Shown here one piece after another: positions 33,722 through 44,837 of a DNA stretch of 64,000 nucleotides (position 1 is its first letter; the number at the start of each line of letters is the position of its first letter). Location of the stretch: NCBI GenBank assembly GCA_024516035.1, contig CM044961.1, positions 15,985,756-16,049,755 of the forward strand, read 5' to 3'. The position numbers were made by a program, and so were the translations under genes. The notes under the pieces are model-generated. The model was not told the origin of the DNA, did not search any database, and saw nothing but the letters and a program-made list of their open reading frames with translations. This stretch comes from Bactericera cockerelli (Eukaryota > Arthropoda > Insecta > Hemiptera > Triozidae).

Positions 33722-34804
33722 TATAGAAATAAAATAATGATATCTAATTATAAAATATGCTCATAACATGTACATAATCACAATAAAATAATAATACTAT
33801 GTAAATTAAAATATATTTCTTTTGAGAAACCAAAAATAACAAAGAAATAAACTAATAGCCAGCAGAAAATGAAGATGGGGCATGGAATACACCAGTTTTC
33901 ATGAAATTGCAAAACTTAAGCAATGTCTAACGGGGTTGAACATGGATTAGTGAATGTTATTATGTATTTGTAATCCTTCATGACAATTTATATACTGCTG
34001 TGGCTAATTAGAATTGCTGGGTTGTTTGCTTTGAGAATTATTACCAAAAAACATTGTTATACTTAAATTAAAACAAAATTGACTTGTTAAGACTAGTGAA
34101 ATTATAAAACACAATAGTGTGGAACACTTTTTTTAAATAGATATAAAATTAACTCAAAATTTAAGGGCCTTCATAGTAATAAGGTGGTAGAGAGAGCACA
34201 ATAGTTATTATTGTTATTATGAACAGTGCACAGTAAATTGGCCAATTAATTTTAAATCAAGTAATCAGGAAGCATGTCACAAAGTACCTAAACATCATTT
34301 TTTAGTGTGGCAGAACCACCTATCAGTGAAATATTCATTTTATAATAATATGTATTGTACATCTAAATAAAATCCACAGAGTGAAAAATTTCACTATCTA
34401 GCACTATGCATTCAGCTGTTTCTTTGCTTGAACCAGAACCTTTTTTTAGCCAACCTATGGTCAAGAGATCTTGAGCATAAAAAGTTCTGTTTCCCTTAAC
34501 ACATGAGACTAGCATTCATGGTCCTACTTTGGCTTGGCTAGGCTAGGTGAGATTAATATGGGTAGCTGGTATGATTCCAAGTGAACTGAAGGTGTTAATC
34601 CCACTGAAGGTCCAGGAACAGCAGAGTGCAGAAAGTTCGTTAGGGTCCAAGTGGATGTCTCTAGAAATGGATGGTTATTGTCAGATGAAAAAGGTGATCC
34701 AGTATTAACTGCTTCTTGTCCTCTTTCTTCTGTCACGATTTAGACAAACTAAAGAACTATTTTTTGAAACATCTCGAAAGCAAATTTGGAGTTCAGAAAT
34801 GACA

Positions 34805-35181
34805 AAGTAAACACTTTCAGTAGTTATAAAAAAGATGTTCTAAACTAATAATATTATTTGTATTTAAAATATGTTCAAATAAATGAAATACCTATTATTT
34901 GAGAGAATTATTAATTATTTAAAACAATTCACAAAAATATCACAATTTCTGAATTTCCTTCAACAAAGGACGAGTTTTATCTTAACACTTTCAGTAGTTA
35001 TAAAAAAGATCAAAACTAAATAAAATGATATTTGTATTTAAAAATGTTCAAAACTAAATAAAATACCTAATATTTAAAAGAATTATTAATTATTTAAAAC
35101 AATTTACAATCACCAATATCACAATTTCTGAAATTACGACAGATCAAAGATGGCGTCTTCAACAAAGGACGCGTTTTATGT
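34805..35181. repeat. tandem duplication, about 177-bp units
   Basis: Both units contain ACACTTTCAGTAGTTATAAA, GAATTATTAATTATTTAAAA and AACAAAGGACG in the same order. Confidence 0.75.
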
Positions 35182-35460
35182 AAACTGGAAAAATATGGAA
35201 CATTTCCAGCTGACTGGTCAACTGACTAAATTCTACTCATGTCCTAGCTGGACTGAGTCGTTATATTTCCAGCTGACTGCCCAGGTGACTGAGTCTAGAT
35301 GGATTTTTGTTGGAAATATCCAGGTGGCTGGTCAACTGATTAAATCCATAATGGAAAAATCCAGCTGTCGGGACAGTTGGAGGTCCAGTTGACTTTATAC
35401 ACCTGGATATTTCCACCTTAAATCCAGACTGGAAGTCACCTTCCGTGCTGTCTGGGGTCC

Positions 35461-35510
35461 TACCTATAGGGCGGGTTTATTGCCTGTGGCAATCTCTTCC
35501 ACCCAACCCT
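35461..35510 (-). repeat. LINE-like tail fragment
   Basis: Reverse complement of the GGAAGAGATTGCC...AACCCGCCC block, directly at the right end of the 3.1-kb element. Confidence 0.6.
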
Positions 35511-36561
35511 TCAGCGTTGGGACCATTTGTTGTGGGTTTGAATCCCGGCCTGTTCAGAATTATTTTCAGTCCAAAATTTCTCGCTTCTGGAATTTCATGG
35601 CTTTGACATCCTACCCTGAAGTAATGTGGTTCTCGCTGTTGTGATATTTTTTCTTGATGTAATTAATGCGACCAATGGAAAAAGGGCCCGTGGGGTCATG
35701 TGCCCTTTTCACGGTAATGGTTCCAATCTATCGGCCATATTGTTTTATACTTCCTTATTTTTACCTTAGCATCAGTTTGCTTGGTCAAATCCAAGATAAA
35801 TTGGACTTTTCGTAGGTACATTCTGTGAGGCTGGGTACCTGGAAAGTAAAAAATACCAAAATAGACAATTTTTTCTAACATCTTATAAGGACTAAATGGA
35901 CCCTTTTTTTCAGCAGTTGTTGTGATACTGTTATATTATGTTCTCCTCAACTGTATATTTATGAGGGAAAAATCATGACTGGGTCCGATCCGAACCAACG
36001 AACCTAACATTACTAGACCAGCACTATAACAAATTCGACCGCCAATGCACATTTGAAAATGTATTTTTAATATCCGTCATAATTACCTATCAAGCGTTTG
36101 TCAAGAGAACACGCGCCAGCCGGCATATATTAATATGCATAACTATTGTATATTCTAAACATTTAAATAAAATGGGATCACTGTTTTTTTGATAATGTTT
36201 AAAATAATTAACTTTTATCATTATTGCTAACATATTTGAAAGCTATGAACAACTGAACATAATGCAGTTGAATTCAAAAGGATATATTTGGGTCAGACGA
36301 TTTCTGCATACATGCATTACAAAGTACCTACACTCAACGATACCATAAATGAACTGTTATCGATCGTTGATTGTTCTTTTATAACGAACATATTTGCGTA
36401 CCTTTGTACCTAGAATCTTTTTCTTTTTTTGATAATTACAACAATAATAAAGATGACTCGAAGAAAAATATATGGAAGATAAAATAGGTAATAAAGTATG
36501 TGTCTATTTAGACCTACCTATTTATTTATTAAATGGGTATTTATTATACTCGTATTTTTGC
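35511..36561. other. intronic sequence, nothing recognised
   Basis: AT-rich, within alkaline phosphatase intron a; no exon-like segment. Confidence 0.45.
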
Positions 36562-36685
36562 GTAAGCTTGATCGATAAGGCGGTAGACTTGAAATCTGGT
36601 CGGTGGTTCGACTTCCAAGTTGAGCAAAATTTTAGTAAAGAGAGCTTCATTTTTAGTGATATAACACGAATGTTATGATAACTTA
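36562..36685 (+). repeat. SINE family B copy
   Basis: GCTTGATCGATAAGGCGG head, GTGGTTCGACTTCC box B, ending TTATGATAACTT. Confidence 0.75.
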
Positions 36686-36849
36686 TACTTTCATGTCATG
36701 TACTTAAATGGCAAACTTTTCGTGCTGCCGAGTGTGCATTGCAAAAGAACAAAAATACTAGAGGAATCAAATCTGAATTTTCAGAAGGAAATCTGCATAA
36801 CTGTGTTCCACACTCTGTTGCCTCCATACAAGTTGCAACTTGTTATTCC

Positions 36850-37097
36850 AACTGAACGGCATTTTATTGAGAGGGAGAGAGGCACAAGGGAAAGGGGAAG
36901 CAAGCAGCAGAAAGGGAAAGAAAGGAGAGAGATGTATTAGAGAGAAAGAGAAGATGATAAAGATAGAATCAGGGAAGAGGAAGCTGAAGAGAGCAAGAGA
37001 TAGGCGTGAGGGAAAGTGAGGAGAAATAGAGAGGAAGAGAGGACAAAATAAAGAGAAAGAGATAGAAGGAAGTTACGAAAGAGAGAGAGAGAAGAGA

Positions 37098-37153
<56 letters not shown>

Positions 37154-37180
37154 AAAGAGAGAAGAGAGAGAGAGAAAGAG

Positions 37181-37228
<48 letters not shown>

Positions 37229-37235
37229 GAGGAGG
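36850..37235 (+). repeat. purine (GA) tract
   Basis: GAGAGA-rich from about 37080, with degenerate GA before it; intronic. Confidence 0.9.
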
Positions 37236-37647
37236 AGAATTTCAGAAATCTATGCTAAATGTGATTTTAAATGTTCTCAATCTCTTGTGCTGTCATAACA
37301 CAGCAGCTCTCAAAATATGCATCGGATGGTAGCAACATGAAATACCTAATAATTTTTCTTTTAACCGTTACTCGTAAGATCTGATATCATCATAACGTAA
37401 ATGCTTCGGATTAGTGAAATTAGGTAACGTGAATTGAATTTTCCATAAATAAAATACCTACAATAATATTGCTTCAAGTGAATAAAATTCGGATCTAAGT
37501 TCCGACCACGGTAGCTTCTTGAAATTCTAGGTTTTTAGTGGATAGAACCAAAAGATATAGGTACCCCTCGGTGTCTTTAAAAGATTTCCCCCCGCTCCTT
37601 AGAAAAATAAATAATATTGTATGTCATCTGTATCCCCTCACTTCTAG

Positions 37648-37782
37648 GTCTGTTCGCCTACTCCCACATGGACTTTGCACTGGACAGGGACAAGAGTGGA
37701 GATCCTAGCCTGGCGGAGATGTCAACCAAGGCTTTGTCCATCCTCAAGAGAAACCCTAAGGGTTACTTCCTATTCATTGAGG
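37648..37782 (+). CDS. alkaline phosphatase, exon b
   Basis: Acceptor CTTCTAG, donor GAGG|GTAAGA, phase 1 to phase 1. It encodes LFAYSHMDFALDRDKSG, PSLAEMSTKAL and NPKGYFLFIE, the conserved block before the metal-binding loop in alkaline phosphatases. The Glu of its last complete codon opens the EGGRID motif, and in the family is the magnesium-ligand Glu. The junction with exon c keeps that motif exactly, which fixes both splice sites. Confidence 0.95.
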
Positions 37783-37849
37783 GTAAGAATGGTTTTGCTT
37801 TGAATTAATTTCTTTTTCAAACAGATGCAGACTGCCGAGGAATGCCTAG

Positions 37850-38720
37850 CTTTTTTTGACAATTTGACTATCAGTGTTTTTATTGAAAAAATTGAGTTCA
37901 AAGTGACTTATGCAGCAAAAAAAGGCGAAAATATGCAATTGCATATGCAAGCGAAAAGCCCAATATATGCAAAAATGTAAACAAAAAGCCCAATATATGC
38001 AAAAATTAAACAAAAATGTAAACCCATAAACTCACTGAGCCAGGACTTAATTTTACTTTTGTCAACTGCCATTGTAATGTTAGTATCTACCTAAGTCAAA
38101 AATGCAAATTTTTGACTTAGGTAGACACTAACTTTACATCCTTTATGTAACTCCTTTAACTAGAGAAATGCATACACATTTCTCGAGTAAAAATCAGTAG
38201 AAAAGTTAATCGTTTACAAACACAATAAATTCACTGCAAGTAGAAAACAGCCGAAAACTAATAGAGAGGAAAGAGAACAGAGAAAGAAATACAATACATG
38301 TAGGTACCTACTCCTCTCCCTGCCTATCCTACCCTGCTGATACGTGGAGTGCAGATGAGAGTGTTGCAGACGTGTTACGACACGTTTGATCTTGTTTCAG
38401 TAGGCTAGCAGGCTAGCTGCTTGTCAGTACTCAGTAGGTACCCACATGACTTCACAATGAAGGTAGGTAGGTACTCTCACAAAATGTGATTTTACGATTT
38501 ACGTCCTAAGATTTGAATGGACTTCGGTAGCTCTGAGTAGGTAGATAGTTTAGATACCTACTTACCGAATTTTTCCCCCTAATAAGCCCGAAATATGCAA
38601 ATTTTGGCCAATATTGTGGAAATATGCAGGATTTTGCTTAAATATGCAAACTCCGAAAAAACCGCCAAAATATGCAATTGCATATGCAAATATGCAATAT
38701 GCAAAAATCCGGGCTCTACT
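37850..38720. repeat. ATGCA-rich repeat region
   Basis: Dense TATGCAA/TTGCATA words at 37915-38000 and 38580-38710, including ATATGCAATTGCATATGCAA-like palindromes at both ends, enclose unrelated sequence. It may be a decayed hAT-type element. I could not define termini. Confidence 0.45.
38073..38138. repeat. 31-bp stem hairpin with 4-nt loop
   Basis: 38073-38103 pairs with 38108-38138 with two mismatches around GCAA; the core is CTACCTAAGTCAAAAAT. The loop is shorter than in typical microRNA precursors, so a fold-back is more likely. Confidence 0.85.
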
Positions 38721-38883
38721 GATCACCGATTGCAAATAATACCAGTTCAAGAGATATAAACGATTAGGTTAAATAATTTGTATGAACGCCGTGTTATTTT
38801 GTATGTATGCAATGTGAAATACATAAGCAAATCTATTTCTACTTTTTGTGTTACTGACGTAAAATTCTAAGCACTGTAAGAAG

Positions 38884-39175
38884 TCACCGTGGCAGAGTGA
38901 GTTAGCGCGCTAGTCATTGCACGCATGGTGACCTGGGTTCGATCCCCAGCGGGCTAGGAATTTTCTCTGTACTTGGATGTTCGAGGTCATGTCATACCTC
39001 GTGAGGAAAACTGAGTTGTTACTTGTATGAGTAACGTCCAGTGGCGGCATTACCAGAGTTAAAAGAAATTAATGTAATTGAATAATTCGAAAAGTACACG
39101 AGGCTCTTAGTAATGCTGCGCTAACCACAAAAATTGTGAAGAGGCCTTGTGCTTCACCACAGTTAAACCAACCAT
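38884..39175 (+). repeat. SINE family D, tRNA-derived
   Basis: Head GTGGCAGAGTGAGTTAGCGCGC (box A) and box B GGGTTCGATCCCC, then a tail with CCAGTGGCGGCATTACCAG and AATGCTGCGCTAACCAC...GTGAAG. Other copies: 56528-56750 (-), 56945-57180 (+) and 61300-61452 (tail). Confidence 0.8.
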
Positions 39176-39610
39176 ACGAAGCACCGTATTTTATCGGAGG
39201 CGTTCTCCACATAAGGATCTTTTCGTTAGATTAGGTAATACTCTTTTATTTTACAAGGAAAGTTAAAGTATCAGCGCATCATTATTATGCAATTTATGAT
39301 AGGCAAAGGCGTCTACCTACACTAACCAGCTAGTTTCAAGTGATTTATTTCTCTGAAACTTTATGTATCCTATAAAGTTAAATTATTATTACAAATAAAT
39401 GATACTTAAAATAATTACGTAATATGTTCATGCAACTAATGAGACTATAAAGAGTCATTTTCCTCTCATACGCCTACTTAAATTAGAGGAGGAGGTATAA
39501 TGAATACAGGATCATAGTATTACCTTGTAATTGTTTACAATTCTTACATATTACACAAAATATATTTTCAGGTTAAAGCTTGTATCTTTCTCTGCTTTAA
39601 CACTCTCACT

Positions 39611-39802
39611 GCCAGGTGTTTCCATTGGGAACAATGCAATTTCATTTTTCGAAAGCCATTTGAAACGAACTCGCTGTGAAACAAACTAAGTACTAGACCA
39701 GAGAAACTATTATCTCATAACAAATCAATGGTAAGTGAGTCCACTTGGATACACCGCATTGTCAAACTATCTACTTGGTGTGTCCAAATGGAAACACTTG
39801 GC
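39611..39802. repeat. small element, about 20-bp TIR
   Basis: GCCAGGTGTTTCCATTGGGA at the left pairs with the reverse complement of the right end (GCCAAGTGTTTCCATTTGGA), 18 of 20 matching. No target duplication identified. Confidence 0.65.
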
Positions 39803-39968
39803 CCGGGAGCTAGGAATGGTCTAATTTAACCTTCTAACCAATACTTTTAAAAGAAATATCACCTAATAATAATGTATTATTATAGAAGTTTGTTTATTTT
39901 ACAACAAAAGTTCGCAACAAGCAATTTTCGCATTTTTTGTCATAAAAGAAACCTTTTCGATTCCTCAG

Positions 39969-40163
39969 GAGGTCGCATTGACCACGCCCATCATTACAAC
40001 AACCCTCACCGCGCCCTGGACGAAACTCTGGCCCTAGAAGAAGCCCTACTTCAAATCCTGGCCCTAGTGGACCTATCAGAAACACTAATAGTTGTCACTG
40101 CGGACCATTCTCATGTGATGGCCATCGGAGGCATGTCCACACCTCGAGGCAACCCTATATTGG
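39969..40163 (+). CDS. alkaline phosphatase, exon c (metal-binding core)
   Basis: Acceptor CCTCAG, donor TTGG|GTGAGT, phase 1 both sides. It encodes GGRIDHAHHYNNPHRALDE, with the Asp and His zinc ligands of the family (Asp316 and His320 in human placental numbering, from memory). It then encodes ETLIVVTADHSHVMAIGG with the Asp-His zinc pair (357/358), and RGNPIL. Every metal ligand expected in this segment is present, so the enzyme is probably active. This is the most diagnostic exon of the gene. Confidence 0.97.
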
Positions 40164-40822
40164 GTGAGTAAAAAGTACACGTGTCTGAATAACCTAGTTC
40201 TCATCTTCATCATTTCATAATGTGTTTATTTTTTGCAAAAATCTTTTTCTGAAGAAAATCTTACCTACCTTTTGGAAAAAAGCACTACAAGTTTCTAGGA
40301 AGGAAAAAAAATTGAACGGTTTCTTTTTTCTTTCATTTTCCTGTTTGATTGATGTTGATTTGATTGATCAAATTGGCGTTTTGGGGTGTGCAAATAATCA
40401 GAGGCTGAATTATTAGGGTGTTTTTCCTTGCCAACTTTTTCGTTCCTAAACCAACCCGAGATTGCTATTTGCTCAAAATTTATCAATCTTTAAGTAAGGT
40501 TATCATAAGAGTGTTAATCACAATCATAATTAATTAAACTCACCTTACTCACAGTCTGGCTGGGGGACTATAAACAGGGAGTAGACCAGTATTGACTTGG
40601 TTCTGGAGGCCCTTGTCAATTATTAGCCTCCTTGTAAAGACAGTGATAGAAGTGCTGAGTCATTCCTCCTCTGCCTGGCTACCATCGTTCACGATGACGC
40701 CACCCTATGATGATTACTCAATATTTTCTTTACTAGAGACTCGAACCACCGATCTTATTGTTACGTTATTGTCTCCTCATCAATCCATCAACTGAGATTT
40801 TATCCAACTTGTTTTACTCCAG

Positions 40823-41044
40823 GCATGGACAGCAAAGTCTCCGACATCGACGGACTGCCCTACTCGACTCTCCTCTACTCCAACGGGCCCGGCTTCTCGA
40901 ATCCGCGCCTGGTTCCTTCTAACTCATCCCTGGCGGACAAGAATAGCGTACACGGGGCAGGGGTTCCCCGCCACTGGGCGACCCACTCAGGGGAAGATGT
41001 GCCCGTGTTCTCGCGGGGGCCCCTGGCGTCCGTGCTGCTTACAG
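40823..41044 (+). CDS. alkaline phosphatase, exon d
   Basis: Acceptor TACTCCAG, donor ACAG|GTACTA (weaker than consensus), phase 1 both sides. It encodes KVSDIDGLPYSTLLYSNGPGF, then a variable crown-domain-like stretch, then WATHSGEDVPVFSRGPLAS. The His of THSGEDV is the third zinc ligand (His432 in the placental enzyme). It is GC-rich against AT-rich introns. Confidence 0.96.
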
Positions 41045-41135
41045 GTACTACCCATGTGATTTAGTATTCACTATCTTAATTATAAAATTAATTTACATTT
41101 ATATAAAAATAAATTAAAGATTTTTTTATTTCGTA

Positions 41136-41278
41136 GGGTAGCTGGTACGATTCCCAGCGAATGGAGGGTAAAACCACCTTTCTGACTATCTCAAGTCAGG
41201 ACGTTAAAACCATATAGAATCAATGACATGAAAGGAGCCTAGACATTGGATCTGGGGGTCCATATAATCCTCTCACCA
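41136..41278 (+). repeat. SINE family A tail
   Basis: AGCTGGTACGATTCCCAGCG, CTGACTATCTCAAGTCAGGACG, then GGAGCCTAGACATTGGATCTG, collinear in reverse with 54439-54560. The head is missing. Confidence 0.65.
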
Positions 41279-41559
41279 CCGTGATTTAGGTATCTATCCC
41301 AAACTCTCGGACACGGAATTATTATTATTATTATTTCCTAGCCATTAAACAGCAGCTACTATAGATCCTTGTGGCCTGTGTTGTAGCTTGCCCAACAAAA
41401 CAGTTGGACCAAATGACTCTCAATTTGGGACGTTTGAGATTTTTTTTTCAATTCCAAATAGGATGCCAGCCACGTTCAAAAAACTCAACGGTGACAAAGT
41501 GTGGGGTTTACGATACTATTTTATAGGTACAATAAGATTGTATCAAAATTAATGATCGT

Positions 41560-41812
41560 ATACTCACTTCCCATTCGAAAGGTCCCGTGTTCGAACATCT
41601 GATCCGAAAAAAATTGTTTTCAGAATTTGTTTAGAGTTTTATGTAAGACATTCCGGTACACTCGTGTTGACCCAACACCTAAATGCGAAGTGTTATGTCA
41701 CGTCTGAACCATCAGAGGGAAGGTACACAACAGAATGAGCAAGCTTAAACACAGACCTCAAACGTCTGTAGTAGGTGCTGCTTCATTATGTCTGTGAAAT
41801 AAAAAAATGGCT
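41560..41812 (+). repeat. SINE family G, tRNA-derived
   Basis: GTGTTCGAACATC (box B-like), then CACTCGTGTTGACCCAACACC, CACAGACCTCAAACG and a tail, matching 53335-53605 block by block. Confidence 0.7.
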
Positions 41813-42500
41813 ATAAAGTCAGAGAAGTATGAAACACTCTAAAAATAACCCAAACTATATTACCACAAACAACTGGACTTTAAGCTCAACGTCCCCTCAT
41901 CATCAAGCGAAATAGCGCCATCAATTTGTAATAGATATGGCGAATGGCTTTCAATAAACGAATCTCTTCCATAATATAATAGGTATGAACGATGAACGTG
42001 TATAGCTCTATAGTAATAATTTATTATTGATAATAACGTAGGTTAGGCACAAGTTTAGTAATGATTTCAAGTTTGTTTTTATCGTAAATATTTTAGCTCA
42101 TTTTAAATCGGAAAAGCCGGAAGGTATTATGTGTATTTATAACAACATAATTATCATAATATTAGGTATGTATAATTGTATAAAAGTAGATTTAAGCTCA
42201 ATGATAACTGAAAATTTTAAACTCATGTGCTGTTTTGAACTCGTGAAAAATGATAAATATTTTATAAACTAATCATATATTCAACATTATTTTATTTCAC
42301 TCCAGTTAGGACATCATCGTAAGAAAAATATTGTATTTAATTACCTATTTATAATTCTAAATATTTATCTAATAAATAATTTCTTTTATATGTAATTAAA
42401 TTATATTATATAATACGTTTTATACATGAAGAATTTCTTTTTACTGTAAACATCAACATTACATTTTTTTTCTCTAATTTTTTCAACTTTTTTTTTACAG

Positions 42501-42658
42501 ATAATATATTTCTGCCATTTGCAATCCAGTGGGCAAAGTACTCAGAATACTTCAGTAATTTCCCCTCTGGATTACAAGTGACTAATTTTGGAATAATTAA
42601 TATCGTGCCTTCAGTTCTCCTGTATCTTGTTTACAAATGTTGCCAACTTTCTTTATAA
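42501..42658 (+). CDS. possible alternative last exon of alkaline phosphatase
   Basis: A very strong acceptor (more than 25 mostly T residues, then ACAG at 42497-42500) precedes a frame that joins exon d in the correct phase (G|AT) and stays open for 51 codons to TAA at 42656-42658. The predicted tail has a hydrophobic stretch IINIVPSVLLYLVY near its C-terminus. If used, it would skip exons e and f and give a shorter, membrane-tailed form. The composition is AT-rich, unlike the other exons, and no homology is recognised, so it may be a decoy acceptor. Confidence 0.25.
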
Positions 42659-42953
42659 ATCGCATTGTTTCTTCTCCCCAAGGTCCGAGCAAAATGTATT
42701 TAAATTGTATTTTCATTACGTATGAGGAATAATGAAAAATACGAAAATTTCAGTGTGACGCTTGTTCCACAAAAGTAGTGGGTTTGAGATTCAGAACCAA
42801 CAATATATTGAGTACAAAGTAAGAGTGGAATTGTAGAATGGAATTAGGAATTCACTAATGAGAAATTTAATGACAAAATTAGCAATAGCTTTTGGACTAC
42901 TCAGTAAATGAATTTACCAAAAGTTTAGATTTTAATCACACGAAACTTTAAAA

Positions 42954-43200
42954 ATTGTTGTTGTTATAGCCAGCTTGGCTACAGCTGGATGGGTGAGTGA
43001 TGGTCTCCAGCCAACTTTATTTCAAGGTTGGCTCGTCCTGAACCACATATTTCTATGTGCGATCAACCATCATGAGGACTTGGACTTTTATTTATAAGCC
43101 ATTAAACCCAGGGGAACTGCAAGCTAGCTTGTAAGGGTTGGCTAGTCTGTTCTCTGTTTATAGTCCTCTAGCGAGACACTGGTCTTCTCCTTGTTTAACG
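42954..43200 (-). repeat. repeat C, copy 1
   Basis: Begins (in +) with GTTGTTGTTATAGCCAGC and ends near CTTCTCCTTGTTTAAC. Copies at 61627-61882 and 62765-62938, and a fragment at 28975. A (CAA)n end on the minus strand suggests a retroposon read from the minus strand. It ends 44 bp before exon e. Confidence 0.8.
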
Positions 43201-43244
43201 TCCCCCAGCCAGACTAAACTTTAGACATTGTGACCTCTCCTCAG

Positions 43245-43387
43245 GCACGATGGACCAAAGCTACATCCCGCATGCCATCGCTTACATAGCCTGTATAGGA
43301 GACTACCGAGAGAGATGCAACGGGACACGAACCTTCAACCTCTCGACTGCGGGGATTCTGAACATCTCCAAGGCTACCACGCCACCG
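43245..43387 (+). CDS. alkaline phosphatase, exon e
   Basis: Acceptor CTCCTCAG, donor CCG|GTAAGT; enters in phase 1, leaves in phase 0. It encodes GTMDQSYIPHAIAYIACIGDYRERC, the conserved block after the His-Ser-Gly-Glu-Asp motif. NGTRTFN and NIS are potential N-glycosylation sites. A run of T (43403-43423) follows the donor closely. Confidence 0.95.
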
Positions 43388-43554
43388 GTAAGTTATCACC
43401 ATTTTTTTTTTTTTTTTTTTTTTGACGTTGCATTGTACTATTTACATAATGTTAACTAGATCTATTGTAGTGTATTTTATTATTATCTACACTGGTTGGA
43501 GTTCCACAAGGGAAGCACAAATTATCACACCGACCTCTATTTAGATCTATTGTG

Positions 43555-43650
43555 ACCAGTTGATTCTAATTTTGATGTACGTCCTGATTTGAAGTAGTCA
43601 GGACGGGTGTTTTACCCTCCATTCACTGGGAATCGTGTGAATGGTACTTT
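43555..43650 (-). repeat. SINE family A fragment
   Basis: TGACCAGTTGATTCTAATTTTGATGTACGTCCTGATTTG parallels 23205-23240 in short pieces, followed by the CACTGGGAATCGT block. Confidence 0.6.
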
Positions 43651-43811
43651 AAAAACACGAATAGTATAAATATGGTAAGCTGTTTTACCATATTATATTA
43701 GTTTCACCCTCTCAGGACCCTGAATAGGTCCGGAATATGAGCAGAAGAGACATTTTTTAGAGTTGATAGATTCGAAAACGGGCGCGAAATACCTTTAAAA
43801 TTTATCATGCT

Positions 43812-44036
43812 GTCCCGGTCTGTCCGGTAGCTCAGTGGTAAAGGCGGCACTCTGTGAATCCAGAGATTCCAGAGGTCTTGGGTTCGAAACCCAGCCGGGA
43901 CATGACAAGTTCTCCTCCCATTTGGGATTTTTACCACATAATAATATGTCTTCGGCTTACTGCTGGAATAATGGGTCTTTAATAGTCCTAATCGGACAGT
44001 ATAAATAAGGCGATATTATTATTATGCTCTTTTGAC
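43812..44036 (+). repeat. SINE family E, tRNA-derived
   Basis: Head with box A (GTAGCTCAGTGGTAAAGGCGG) and box B (GGGTTCGAAACCC). The first and last bases of the head, TGTCCCGG and CCGGGACA, pair as an acceptor-like stem. The tail has TTTTTACCACATAATAATATG and CTAATCGGACAGTATAAATAAGG. Copies at 57218-57434 (-) and 58490-58650 (+). An extra-long middle and a multi-copy tail argue against a working tRNA gene. Confidence 0.8.
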
Positions 44037-44837
44037 ACGTGATTGAGACGTGATTGAGAGAGACCACCATTTCATGTCTTCACCTTCATCAAGCTGTTTA
44101 TAAAGCCTGTTTTACAGTCAAGAAAAATTGCAATGTTGGTTCTACTGTTGTTGACTTTTTCTACCTAAATGAAAATTGCTATCATAAAATTTTGAAATTT
44201 TAGTAACACAGTATTAAATTTTGTATCAATTCGAAACTTTGTTATCGTCGAATAAATACATGTAAATAATTCATTTGAATAATGGAGGGTACTAGGGGCG
44301 TGTTACTGCTAGCTCTTGCGCTACTATACGAGAGGCGGAGGGTTAAGAGACTGGTACTTGATTTCTGGGTTTTAATAAAAACTATTTTCGTGTAAATAAA
44401 TTACTGCGTTTCATTTTAGTTTCTAGTGCAACAACATTCGAATAATTAAACTTTTGGATTTTTTATGATGTAATATTAAATTTATTGTACTAACTTGGGT
44501 TTCTCTGTACCTCCTTTGCTGCGGGACATTGAATTTAAAATAAACTAAGAACTAAGTTATAACCAAAAAGTTAATTTAGACAGATTTTTTGCATTCTACT
44601 TTTAGCCAAACAAGTTAGTAATATAAAACTGTTGAAACAGTCTCTTTCACTCAACGAGGTAATGCTACCTGCATGTTAGGTACATTGTGCAAGTGGGATG
44701 GATCAAGTTTATCACCTGTGATTTTAATTGCCTTGTAAATAATAATAAAAAGTTGTAAAATTTTCCAAACGGCCGCTCCTGTTTAAAATTAAAATTTCAT
44801 TCTAATGTCACGGCTTGTTCTCTACTTCTGCCCCCAG
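44037..44837. other. intron before the last alkaline phosphatase exon
   Basis: AT-rich; no repeat or exon recognised. Confidence 0.5.

Larger units (their letters stand above)
32355..35456. mobile_element. 3.1-kb nonautonomous element with 12-bp TIRs
   Basis: CCCAGACAGCAC (32355-32366) pairs with GTGCTGTCTGGG (35445-35456). The outer 200-300 bp at both ends are dense in short repeated motifs (TCAACTGGA, CCAGCTG, CCAGGTG), arranged in inverted sense, as in DNA transposons with subterminal repeats. No transposase frame was found inside. It contains nested repeats (33121-33721, 33300-33485) and a tandem duplication of about 177 bp (34805-35181). Target duplication is unclear. It lies in an alkaline phosphatase intron. 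Confidence 0.7.
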
